DNA of 64,000 nt, from contig NC_066314.1 in the NCBI RefSeq assembly GCF_022539315.1, forward strand, positions 62,791,543 through 62,855,542, written 5' to 3'. Both the position numbers and the translations under genes were made by a program. Within the stretch, counting starts at the first letter, position 1, and every line of letters begins with the position of its first letter. Under the pieces are notes generated by a model. It worked only from the letters and a program-made list of their open reading frames with translations, was not told where the DNA came from and made no database searches. Of this stretch, positions 12,532-22,702 are shown piece by piece. Source of the DNA: Serinus canaria (lineage: Eukaryota > Chordata > Aves > Passeriformes > Fringillidae).

Positions 12532-12675
12532 CCAAACCAAAAAAAAAAACCAAAAAATCCCCAAAAAACCCACAACAACGACAACAATAACAACAAAACC
12601 CAAACAAACAAACAAACAAACAAAAAAACAATCCAAAAAACCAAAACTCAACCAACAAAAACTACCGAAAAACAC
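12506..12675 (+). repeat. A-rich tract: 26 A then A/C-only low complexity
   Basis: A run of about 26 A (12506-12531) is followed by some 145 bp almost entirely A and C: aaccaaacc, aaaaatcccc, acaacaacgacaac, then about five caaa units near 12603-12625. G and T are nearly absent. The 96-aa minus ORF here is just Phe/Val/Gly low-complexity translation and not a gene. Confidence 0.9.
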
Positions 12676-15278
12676 ATTAAAAAAATTAGCTCTGTTCACA
12701 ATAGTATTATAAAGTTGCTGGCATGGTATTTAGTGCATGCTTGTAGTTTCTTGAGAAAATTCAGCTAGCAGAGCAGTCCTTATGCTTCAAGGAAAGACAA
12801 ACATAACACATGCCCTCTATTGAGAGAGCAGTAGGGGTAAAATTTTTCATAATAGTGGATAGGAAATGAAATAGCAAAAAACTATGAAAAAACCCCGAAA
12901 CTAAGGAGAAATTGTTCTTTTTTTTTTTTTTTTTGTTTGTTTCTTTTTAAAATCTGATGTTTGAATAAAAAGCAGAAAATAGTATAAAAATACTTTATTC
13001 TTGGGCAGGAATTCAATATTCTCTGTCATGGCAAGACAAGCTTCAGAACCCCTTTTGCCACCACAACAGGTTACCAGTTCTGCTAGTTTTATTTAGAAAG
13101 ACCAACCAATGAAACATGATTGGAAACTCAAATCCAAATCATACTTCTACCATATAAGCATTCATGTTGTGGGTTTTTTTTGGTGTTGAGTGCCATCAAA
13201 ATTTGTTAAAAGAAAGGATATTTCAATTACCAAAAGAGTCTGAGGTAACCAAACTTCTATTAAGTGCCATGAAGCAATTTGAGAAGTCAAGATTTTTAGA
13301 AGTAGGGACCCTTCTAAAAATCAAGTGTTTCTAACAGATTTCCAGCTGGGCACCCAAAAGCCAAAGTATTTCTGAATATTCAGGCCAAATGAAAGGACTC
13401 TGGTTTTGAGAACCAATTATGTAATCACAAGGCAGTCCCAAAACAGGATTCATGACTGGATCAGCTGGCATTTATACAGTTAATTGCTGGTGGTCCTGAG
13501 GGTTGCAGGCTTGAGTTGGGAGTGGTTTCAGAAGTGAGACTAAGAAAAGCTGCCTGTGGTTCCAAGGCACTTAACTCTGCCTTCAAGGGGAAGCAGACTT
13601 TGCAATAGTCCTTGCCAATGCAGCAGATGATGCGTAGAGCTGAAATTCCAATTTCTCTTTGCCATCAGCTTCAGTGTGGCCAGGATTCAAACCTAGTTAT
13701 TTTAGGGATACATCCAATACTCATTTTATCAACTCAAAGACTTCCATTGACTTCAAGGGGAGATGGATCTCAGTCTCAGAAGGCATTAAACTCACAATGG
13801 CAGCTCGGGAAAAACTGTGCCACTTCATTAATTCAGAAGTGGAAGTAGAGTGGATTAGACTGGAAATGGGGGAGAAAGCAGCAGGATACTCACAGGTCCA
13901 GACTACTCCAGTTACCCCCAGGGTGGCAAACCCAAACCTGCTTCATCCCCACAGAAGAGAATTGGATTTCTCACAGCAGGCCTGAAACTTTCCCCGAGGC
14001 AGGTTTAAACCTGCAAATTGTGCAGAAACACTTTCCATCCAACAAGACATCCTCTTACAGACCTGTTCTATATTCTGTAAAGCTGGCGGTGGGTGGCTTT
14101 CTGTTGACTTCCTCCCCACATGCTTTGCTGCCAAGTCAGAAAGACGAAAAATCATTTATACTTGCATTCACCAAGTGATCTCCAAAGCAACTTAATACTG
14201 GTTCAAGTCTTCCTTGTCTTATAAATCGGATTCTTTCTGTAGATTGTTTACCTACCACTTCTAGTGTGTCTCCAATAAATTAAATCCTGCTGAAATGGTA
14301 AAATACATGAAAGATATACTGAATGGTCTGCAGGCTGTACAGTGGAGCCATTATTTTAAGAGGAAGTAGGAAAGGCAATCATAAAATTTTGAAAAATTAT
14401 GCAATAACTTTGTAGTTATTGCCCATCTGTATTCATTACAATGATCTACTTCACAGACATATAAATAGAACTGGCAAGTAAAAGATGTGCTGTTTGCCTC
14501 CAGACATGGCACTAGACTTCAGCAAATGAAATGCAACTGAAGACTTTAAGAAAAGTGCTGTAAGTGGTCATCCATCTCTAATCACCCATCTCCCTCAGCT
14601 TCTCCTCCCCCTGTCCCCCCTCCCCATTTTACATTCCCCCATGCTTGTTCTTACCCCCAGTCAGGACACCTTGGTAAGAAAGATGACAAAATTTAATTGC
14701 TTCATTTGCAGGGCAACCCAGATACACTGCATGACTTCATTCTCACAGGGCAACAAGTCCCATAAATCACACCTACTGAGTGCACCCATTAGAGCTCCAG
14801 CATGACAACTTTATGCCTAATACTCTCCAAACAAGGACCACACAAAACTAAGACTGTAAAATTACTGTTGACTCACAGCAGCTTTTAAAACATGCACTCA
14901 GCTCAAAAAGACTTAACTTATATGGAGTTTAATCATATTTGGGCATAGGAGACCTCTCACTGATTCAAGACAACATATGTTTAAAAAAGAAGAAAAAGCA
15001 GAATTTATTTGGCTTAACTCTTTCCCTTGCAGTTCTCACAGAGAAATACGTCAGATTAATGGAAAAATGACTGCTTTATTTTGTAATGAAAGAGGATTCT
15101 GAGAAGTGTTTCTTCCTAAAATTTGGGGGGGAAAAATGTATTTTATGCCACCCTAGGTTGGGAAAGGTATAGGAAAGGTGCTGTTTCTGGGCTAGGTGTT
15201 TCACTGGTGTATATCTGCACAAAGCTGGGGAGGCAGCTGGGGCTGCACACCCTTCTCAGCAGTCCTGGTGCTACCAGG
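12676..15278. other. Non-coding stretch with a T17 run
   Basis: A run of 17 T at 12918-12934 leads into gtttgtttctttt. There is a C-rich pyrimidine patch at about 14580-14640. Short ORFs (108 aa or less, 13612-13985) lack recognisable domains. No repeat family was recognised. Confidence 0.5.
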
Positions 15279-15846
15279 TGATGTGTCTTAATCCCAGCTG
15301 CCTGCTCCCTCCTGCTCCCCTGGAGTGGGGGAACACACTCACAAGAGCAAAAGTGAGAGAACTCCTGCACTGAGCTAAAGTCAGTTTAATAGGTAAAGCA
15401 AAAGCTGCACACACAAGCAAAGCAAACCAAGGAATTCATTTCCCAGTTGCCATGGGCTGGCAGATGTTCAGCCATCCCCAGGAAAGCAGAGCTCCAGCAC
15501 TCCCAGTGGTGACTTGGGAAGATAAACTCCATCACCCCCATACCTGCTTCTCCTCCCAGCTCTATATGCTGAGCACAATGCCATTCCAGTGGTCTGGAAT
15601 GTCCTTCTGGGCCATTGGGATCAGCTGCTCCACTGTGTTCCCTCCCAGCTCCTTGTGCAGCCTCAGCCTCCTCCCTGGTGGCATGGAATGAGAAGCAGGA
15701 AAAGCCTTGACACTGTACAAGTCCTGCTCACTATTAATGAAAACATCCCCAGAGTCACCAGCCCTGTTTCCAGCACACATCCAAAATACAGCCCCACACC
15801 AGCTACTGCAGAGAAAATTGAGTCTGTCCCAGCCAAAACCAACACA
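15279..15846 (-). mobile_element. Solo LTR, same family as the split LTR at 43.8 kb
   Basis: Read on the minus strand it begins TGTGTTGGTTTTGGCTGGG and ends about ...GGGATTAAGACACATCA, about 568 bp. Landmarks on the plus strand are the polyadenylation signal complement tttaat at 15385-15390, next to aggtaaagcaaaagctgc, and a TATA-like box at 15561-15570 (tctatatgct). The block ccatcccaggaaagcagagc-like at ~15470 and ccttgtgcagcctcagcctc at ~15650 also fit. The order fits an avian endogenous retroviral LTR I recognise. No clear target-site duplication was found and no internal retroviral sequence adjoins. ORFs at 15452-15970 are by-products. Confidence 0.85.
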
Positions 15847-18800
15847 AAGGGTACGTCCTGACCCAAAAATATCTGCCCTATCAGGCCAGTGGGCAACCTC
15901 CACAGTAACGGCCCCGCTCATCCCGACTGCATGTTCACAACTGCATTGTGCAGCTGCAGCAGTGTGCTAACACCAGAGAGGAATGAGCCCTGGCTGGGGA
16001 GCTGACTGATGCTATCCACACAGTTAGAGGAACAGCTGGCCTGAAGCCCTGGGAATTCAAAAATATCCCATCAGAGCCACTCCGCAAAGCCGGGAGCCTC
16101 CGGAGCAGAAGCTGTCACTGCAGGCTCCTGCATAAACAAAGGGTGCCTGTGAGTGTATTCAAGGATTTCCATGTGCTTCAGAGCAGGGGTCCCATTGCTT
16201 CCCTCCAACAATGTGACATGCATCACTGAGAATCTCTTATTTCTTTGCACAATAGCTTTTTTTACCCAACCCTCCCTACGGCTACAGAGGAGACGGAGGG
16301 GGTGAATCTTACATGCTGTCCAACTGACTTCCTTGCATTTGGAAGGCAAAACCAAGAGGTTTATATAATCAGACTAACACACAAACCAATTGAAATTACA
16401 ATGGTATGTTAGAGTATATTCCTTGAGTATTCAAACCACAGTGAAAAAAAATCTCTTCCACTAAACTACAAGGGATTGACTGAAACCCGCAAAAGCTGGG
16501 AAACATGGTGAGGTCTGACTGAAAGCTTGTCCTCACTTCACCCCTGAGGAAAAGAGTAGAGAGCAGAGATAATACTGGCTGCTTCCTGGTGGGCCCTAAA
16601 CATATAGCAAATTCCCACAAAATAAATATAGGAGGCTTGCCACCCTATCCTCCCCCCCATTCCCACACAAACAAACTCTAACTCAGGGCAGCTGCTTTCT
16701 CTCTGCCCAAGACTTCCCTGTCACAGGCATCAGTTTTGGCTCTGCTTCCCTGTTTTGTAAGTTTCCAGTTAGCACCTGCTATGCTCTTCTGGCTCCCTAC
16801 CCTTGCCAAAATGGGTTTTGATAGCACCAGCACCAAAGAAAACAACACCAAAAAAAGCACAAGGAGAACATCTTTGGATTCCTGGTTTCCTGTGGATTCT
16901 TCCCCAGTTCCCGAATTCCCCATTCCCACCACCTTTATCCCACCCACAGCAACATTCCTGCTTCCTCTCTCCATGGTGGCACTCTGTATATCTTAGCAAT
17001 AGGCTGGGGTAGTGGTCCCAGCTATTTTAGGGCAGTGCATGTGCTGCCTGCTCAGCTGGTTGCTGCTTTTTTAGATGCACAAGGAACTAAGCTAAAATTA
17101 CCATTTCCTCAGTAAAAGACCTATCCTGAATCTTCTTTCTCCATCCCTTCTCATGAAAATTCACTTGCACCCATCTTCACTTTCATGCCTCTGCCAAACT
17201 GGGCTGGAATGAGTAGTGACTTCAGAAGTTATCATGGGGGGTGGGAGAACACACTGTATGCTCACAGAAACCCATTTCTATAGGAAATCAACCTAAAAAT
17301 AGCCCCATCACAGAAGCCTTTAAGACCAGTATTAAATAAACCAAAACTGTAGAGTTATGCACAGATGCCACTGCAGACACAGTGTGTTTTGTTTTCATCT
17401 AAGATTCATGTAGCTAAAGGTATTCACCTGTGTAAGCCTCCCCAAAGTGTCTCTGAGCCTTCTGAGATGGCTGCCAGGGTGACCAGTGAAGGAGGAATTA
17501 GATTCCTTTGGGTTTTCCATCTAAAAATACATTATTGTATTTTTACACATGTATGAATCATGTACATGCACATGTAGGGCCCTCCTTATTTCTTCATAAT
17601 TACAGGTTCCAAGGTCTTCAACATGTTTTATAGGGTTTTTTTACAAACCATATTTTCTATTCTCTAAGCTATTAAACTACTTTTATTTCTGTTTGTCAGC
17701 TGAAGAGCTGAAAACCTTTGAAGATCAGGATGCTAATGAAGTAACCAGTTTCTTTGGCTTTCAGGAACATTATTTACATACATCTGAGAACTTATCACTA
17801 TGGGCCTCAACCAAGGACTAAGGAGAAACTCAGAAAAGAAAGGAGTTGGATGTAGTTCCAGATTCATCCAGCTCCAGATGAATGCCCTAGTTCCATCCTC
17901 TTCCATCCATCCTTTAATGAATTACAAAGCAATTAGCTAAGAGTGAAAAGAAAAACCCCAACCAAAATATATAGGAAAAGGAGATGAAGAGAAATTCCAA
18001 TTTTACTTGTACAGTTTTCCAGTTCTTTGTTACATTTAGTCTAGACTCAGCTGTATTCTGAGGGCACTTTAAATCACTGTAGTAAATTGGAGAGGTCTTG
18101 AATGAGACGAAGTAAAGAGGCCTTGGAGAAGACAAAATCTCTTTCTGCCTTCTCAGCCCCTCCCACTATTTAAAAGTTACTTTGGTCTAATGAAAATCAG
18201 ATTATAAACCTCCATCAACCCCCCAGATTACCATCATTAGAACATGATTTTTTCTATGATGCTATCTTCTGAAGGAGAGGCAACATGCTGTACAGATGGA
18301 AGCAGCTTCAAACTCTGCTTGAAGCTGCGGGAACAAAAGTCTCCCTGCAAACAAAAATTCATAAATTAAATTTAAAAAGCAATATTTCACTTGCTTTATG
18401 GGTTGGCATGAGCCTGCAGGCCCACAGTTTGAGTCATTAAAACCATGGGTGCACCCCATGAAAGACAACCCAAAAGTTCTGACACTGAAGCATAATGGTT
18501 AGTGCTGCTCAAATTTTTAATCTGTTTTTCTCTGTATTTAAATGAGTACAGGAAAAACACTTGAGGGTTTTTGTGGTTTCTTTTTTTTTTTTCCTCAGAG
18601 CAAGAGATGGTATTGTTTAGCTCTTCGACAACAGAGCTGGGAAACCTAAGGACACATGGAATAAATAATGCAGAAATTGGTATAAAGCCCCTTATATCAC
18701 ATGTGGTCTTATCTGTAATCAGCTCTGCCTCAAAAAAAGAGGCAGTTTCCAGGTTGGAAAGAAAAAACTAGGGAAAAAAAGAAAGGATTTCTTTATTTTA

Positions 18801-20257
18801 GAGAAATAAATAGCAAGGACTAGAGACTATGCAAAGTCACAGCAGTTTCAAAAAGTGAGAACAGTCACATTCAGGAAAGTCAAAGGGCAAGTCACTTAAA
18901 TATGGTGAAAACAAACACATTTTAGCAGAACGTGTGACTGTGTGCTTGAAACAAAGAATTTAGCCAGATGAAAACAAGTTATTCATATTATATATATACA
19001 TGAATAACAGCCCTCTGTCATTTACGGATAAAAGGCTTAGCAGTATAATTGTTGGGATTGGAGAGCTGGATAAACATTAGTTTTTCACATGTTTGGAAAA
19101 TTTAAAAGTCACAAGAGACACTCCTGCATAGTGACACTCATTGTCACCCCCACCCCCTCACACTGAACACAGACACTTGAGCTGCAGAATTTCTGGTCCC
19201 AAGAGAAGGTTCTGAGCATGGTGAGGGGAGAGCAGGAGAGACTGAATTGCTGCCAGTGCCTGAGGAAGGCCCTTGCAAAGACAAGGAGGGGAGGAGTGAA
19301 ACTCCTATAAAGGTGTGGCTGAAGTGCCAAACCACAAATTTAAAGTAATAGGGTTCAATCATTTTGAGTGTTTGCCCTTGAAAACGTTCTTGTGAAGGGG
19401 ACTGGGAAAAGACATGTACCAGAAATGCATTATTTGCCAAAACCTCAGTGCTTACTAGGATCTAAGGAGAGTTCTCAAGAAAAGCACATCCTGCATGGGT
19501 TTGATGCTGGATTTTTGTGTACCATACCCAGATCTTCTAGAAGATGAGAAACAATGCTTCACATAAAGCTTGCCTAAGATTCTGCTTTTTCCCTACGTCC
19601 TGCCCCACTTTTGGTGTATGCTCTGTTGCTTCAGCTGGTATTTTTAACTCTGCCTTTAGGTAAACTGGGAAAAGAGGAAAGAAATCACCACTAATCCAGG
19701 GTATTTGTGTAGAGAGGAGGAAGCACTCCAGTGCACTTGCTGTGATGCAGATGAATGTATAAATAGATGTGCCATGCCATTGTTGTTGAAACCAAAGTTT
19801 ATTAAACCAGATTCCTAAATCCCAAGCCTGCCTGGAAAACATTTTCTCCTAAAAGTCCTTTTAATGCTGTATTTGTGTATCAACAGTACTGCTTTTTCTG
19901 TCTGAGCCTTTTGAAGTAATTTTTTCAAGCTATTTTTTTTTTTTTTTGGATGAAGGACATTGAATACCTACTCATGCATATAGCAACATGTAACAGCAAC
20001 AAAAACCAGCAACAGAACTGAGGATCTTGGAAGCAACATTCTTGATTAATTCCTCTAAAAGAGGAACGACTTTCTGAGTGCCTGACACTGCACTTTCAGA
20101 GACCAAAACCCTTTCCATCCATCAATAGGTACATCAAAAGCAAGGGAAATACATTATTTGTCACACTACACCCTCTTGGAATTAATTTTGTACTACTTAA
20201 AGCACTACCTATTGAAAATACTTATTATTTAATATTTAAACCAGTTTCCAATCATTA
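15847..20257. other. Non-coding stretch, no gene seen
   Basis: Many short ORFs (101 aa or less) overlap on both strands, for example 16071-16355, 16678-17012 and 19109-19440. None has a domain I recognise. CpG-containing sequence at 16078-16110 is brief and no island is present. There are T runs at about 18582-18594 and 19931-19947. No repeat family was recognised. Confidence 0.5.
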
Positions 20258-20340
20258 ATCACAAAACCATGGAATAGTTTGGGACCTTGAAGATCATGTC
20301 ATTCCAACACCCCTGCCACAGGCAGGGACAGTTTCCACAA
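20258..20340 (-). mobile_element. Short CR1 3'-end fragment
   Basis: Plus-strand sequence atcacaaaaccatggaatag, then gaccttgaagatcatgtca, ttccaacacccctgccacag and gcagggacagttt. This matches the last ~80 bp of avian CR1 read antisense. Severely 5'-truncated and degenerate. Confidence 0.8.
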
Positions 20341-21326
20341 GGACCTTGATGAAATTCGCACATTCTTGAAAATTATCATTTTTTTATTAACTATATCACA
20401 CTTTTGTGGTGTTTTGAATGCTCAGTTTATCAGTAACTTGAATTTTGATGAATAGTCATAAACAGCACTTGCTTAAAAGAAATTTTGGAAAACACAGCTT
20501 GTATGTGAGACAACTTCAGCAACTGGTCTTACCAGTTAGGAGGTGAATTTCTCCTCTTTTATAACACCAGAGTTTTGTTAAAATTTTGGTTTTTATAGGA
20601 GGCAACAATAGATTTATGTAATACCTTTCATCTCAAACTTCTGCTCTGAAGAAGTTAGAAGTTCTTTGTGAGAAAAACTTTCTGTCAAAATCCTCTCAAA
20701 TTAAATTTCTCTGCACATACATGTGTGTGTAAACACAGTATGGGGTTTGCACGCTGCATAGAACTAGAATTAATTTTATTGTATTAGATTAATTCATTAG
20801 AGGAAATCTGTCAAGAAAATGCACCAAATTTATTTGAAAAATGCATTCAGACTTTGAACTCCAGGTCTTTTTCCCATTGTTTGGTATGGAATATTGAAAG
20901 TCATACCAGTGTGGAGGGCCATGGCCTTGGGGTTGTAAGGAGAAAGAGATTATGAGAATACTTATTGAAAAGTGCTACATAATTAGTATAATATCTGATC
21001 CATTAGAAAATCACATCTGAAGTGGAAGAAAATACTTGTGGGTATTTGCTGAAGGACTTGTAGACAAGTTTTAGAAACAGGAAAGTGAAAATAATGAAAC
21101 CAGAGGATTTTCAGGATGACTCAATGGCCTGTGCAGAATATGACCCCTCTGAGGAGCACAGCTTGCTTTTAACTCCACTGCCCAGGCCAGTTGCCTCCTA
21201 GCACATCTTGCCAGCTGACAATGAGATTAATTAGGTGAGAGCCAAAATTCATTATCAGGTGATAAAAAGAGTGAAAAACTGTTGGTTTCATCCATGGAGA
21301 AGTGTTTTTTTTCATGTTTGAAGCAC
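20341..21326. other. Non-coding stretch, no gene seen
   Basis: AT-rich, apparently unique sequence between a CR1 remnant and the ERVL-type LTR. No ORF with support and no repeat recognised. Confidence 0.55.
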
Positions 21327-22702
21327 TGTAGTGGACTTACAGGGAAAGGTTTGGTAGTGAGGGGAGTATAGGGGTGGCTTCTCTGGGAAGTTGTTGGAAG
21401 CTTCCCCCCCATCTGACAGAGCAAATTCCAGCTGGCTCCAGGATGGACCCACCTCTGGCCAAGGCTGAACCCAGCAGGAATGGCAGTTATGCCTCTGCCT
21501 CTGAGATAACATATTGCAGAAGGACAGATGATAAAACAGCCCATTTTGTGCCTGGAGAGAGGAGTGAGAACATGTGAGAGGAACAGCCCTGCAGACACCC
21601 AGGTCAGGGCAGAAGGAGGGGCAGGAGGTGCTCCTGCAGCTGAGGCTCCCCTGAAGCCCAAGGAGGGCACAGGGGTGCAGAGATCCACCTGGAGAGCACG
21701 GGGGTGCAGAGATCCACCTGGAGAGTACGGGGGTGCAGAGATCCACCTGGAGAGCACAGGGGTGCAGAGATCCACCTGCAGCCCATGGAGAGCACAGGGG
21801 TGCAGAGATCCACCTGGAGCCCATGGTGGGCACAGGGGTGCAGAGATCCACCTGGAGCCCATGATGGGCACAGGGGTGCAGAGATCCACCTGGAGCCCAT
21901 GGAGAGGACAGGGGTGCAGAGATCCACCTGGAGAGCATGGAGAGCACAAGGGTGCAGAGATCCACCTGGAGCCCATGGAGAGCACAGGGGTGCAGAGATC
22001 CACCTGGAGCCCATGGAGAGCACAGGGGTGCAGAGATCCACCTGCAGCCCATGGAGAGCCCACACCAGAGCAGGGATATGTCCAAAGGATGCTGTGACCT
22101 GTGGGAAGCTCATATTGAGGCAGGCTTGTTCAAGATTGTGACCCTGTGAGGGATCCACTCTGGAGCAGCCTGTTCCTGAAGGACTGGCCCTGTGGAAGGG
22201 ACCCACTCTGGAAGAGTTTGTGTAGAACTGCAGCCACTGGGAAGGACTCACACTGGGGAAGTTCCTGGAGGACTGTCTCCCTTGAGAGGGAGCCTGCACT
22301 GGAGCAGGGGAAGAGTGTGAGGAGTCCTTCTCCTGAGGAGAGAGGAATGGCAGAGATAATGTGTGATGGACTGACCACAACCCTGTCTCCCTCTCCTCCT
22401 GCACCACTGTACAGGAGAAAGTAGAGAAAATTGGGAGTGAAGCTGGGCCTGGGAAGAAGGGTGAAAGAAAGATGCTTTTAAGGGTTTATTGCTTATTGTG
22501 CAACTCTGATTCAATTGGTAGTAAATTAAACTATTTTTTTTCTCCAGGTCCTGTCTGTTTTGCTCGTGATATTAATTTGTGAGTGCTCCTTCCCTGCCCA
22601 TGAGCCCTTCATTGTTTTTTCTCCTCTGCCCAGCTGAGGAGGGGGAAATGATGGACCAACTTTGGTGGATACCTGGCATGCAGACAGGGTCAAGCCACCA
22701 CA
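21327..22702 (+). mobile_element. ERVL-type solo LTR enlarged by an internal minisatellite
   Basis: Begins tgtagtggacttacaggg and ends gggtcaagccaccaca, the TG...CA ends of an avian ERVL-like LTR. Landmarks in order: the ggtggcttctctgggaagtt block near 21371, gctccaggatggacccacc near 21434, gagtgagaacatgtgagagg near 21563 and gccctgcagacacccaggtc near 21587. Next come the tandem repeat and ggatgctgtgacctgtgggaa near 22087 (abbreviated). Then follow gaagagtgtgaggagtcctt near 22309, the ATTAAA polyadenylation signal at 22525-22530 and the cagctgaggagggggaa block near 22632. At about 1,376 bp it is longer than I expect for the family, because of the repeat at 21661-22065. Flanking pentamers (agcac and aaaat) do not match, so no target-site duplication is visible. 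No gag or pol sequence was recognised beside it. Confidence 0.85.
21661..22065 (+). repeat. Minisatellite, 11 units of 29 or 38 bp
   Basis: The core gtgcagagatccacctg recurs with starts at 21675, 21704, 21733, 21762, 21800, 21838, 21876, 21914, 21952, 21990 and 22028. The first three steps are 29 bp and the last seven are 38 bp. The long unit adds a 9-bp piece around gcccatgga between ccacctgg(a) and gagcacagg. Units are nearly identical. The last unit runs smoothly into LTR sequence. Neither 29 nor 38 is a multiple of 3 and the unit lacks stops, so long repetitive ORFs (up to 278 aa minus, 189 aa plus) appear in several frames and are not genes. Confidence 0.97.

Noticed and set aside
12409..12699. 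96-aa ORF rich in Phe and Val that could pass for a membrane protein
   Set aside because: It is the translated reverse strand of an A/C low-complexity tract.
21675..22060. Regularly spaced repeats as a CRISPR-like array
   Set aside because: The spacers between cores are themselves near-identical and the repeat sits in an avian LTR, so it is a minisatellite.
21227..22407. Long ORFs of 145-278 aa on both strands that look like repeat-containing proteins
   Set aside because: They are translations of the same 29/38-bp minisatellite in several frames inside an LTR. No single frame is favoured.
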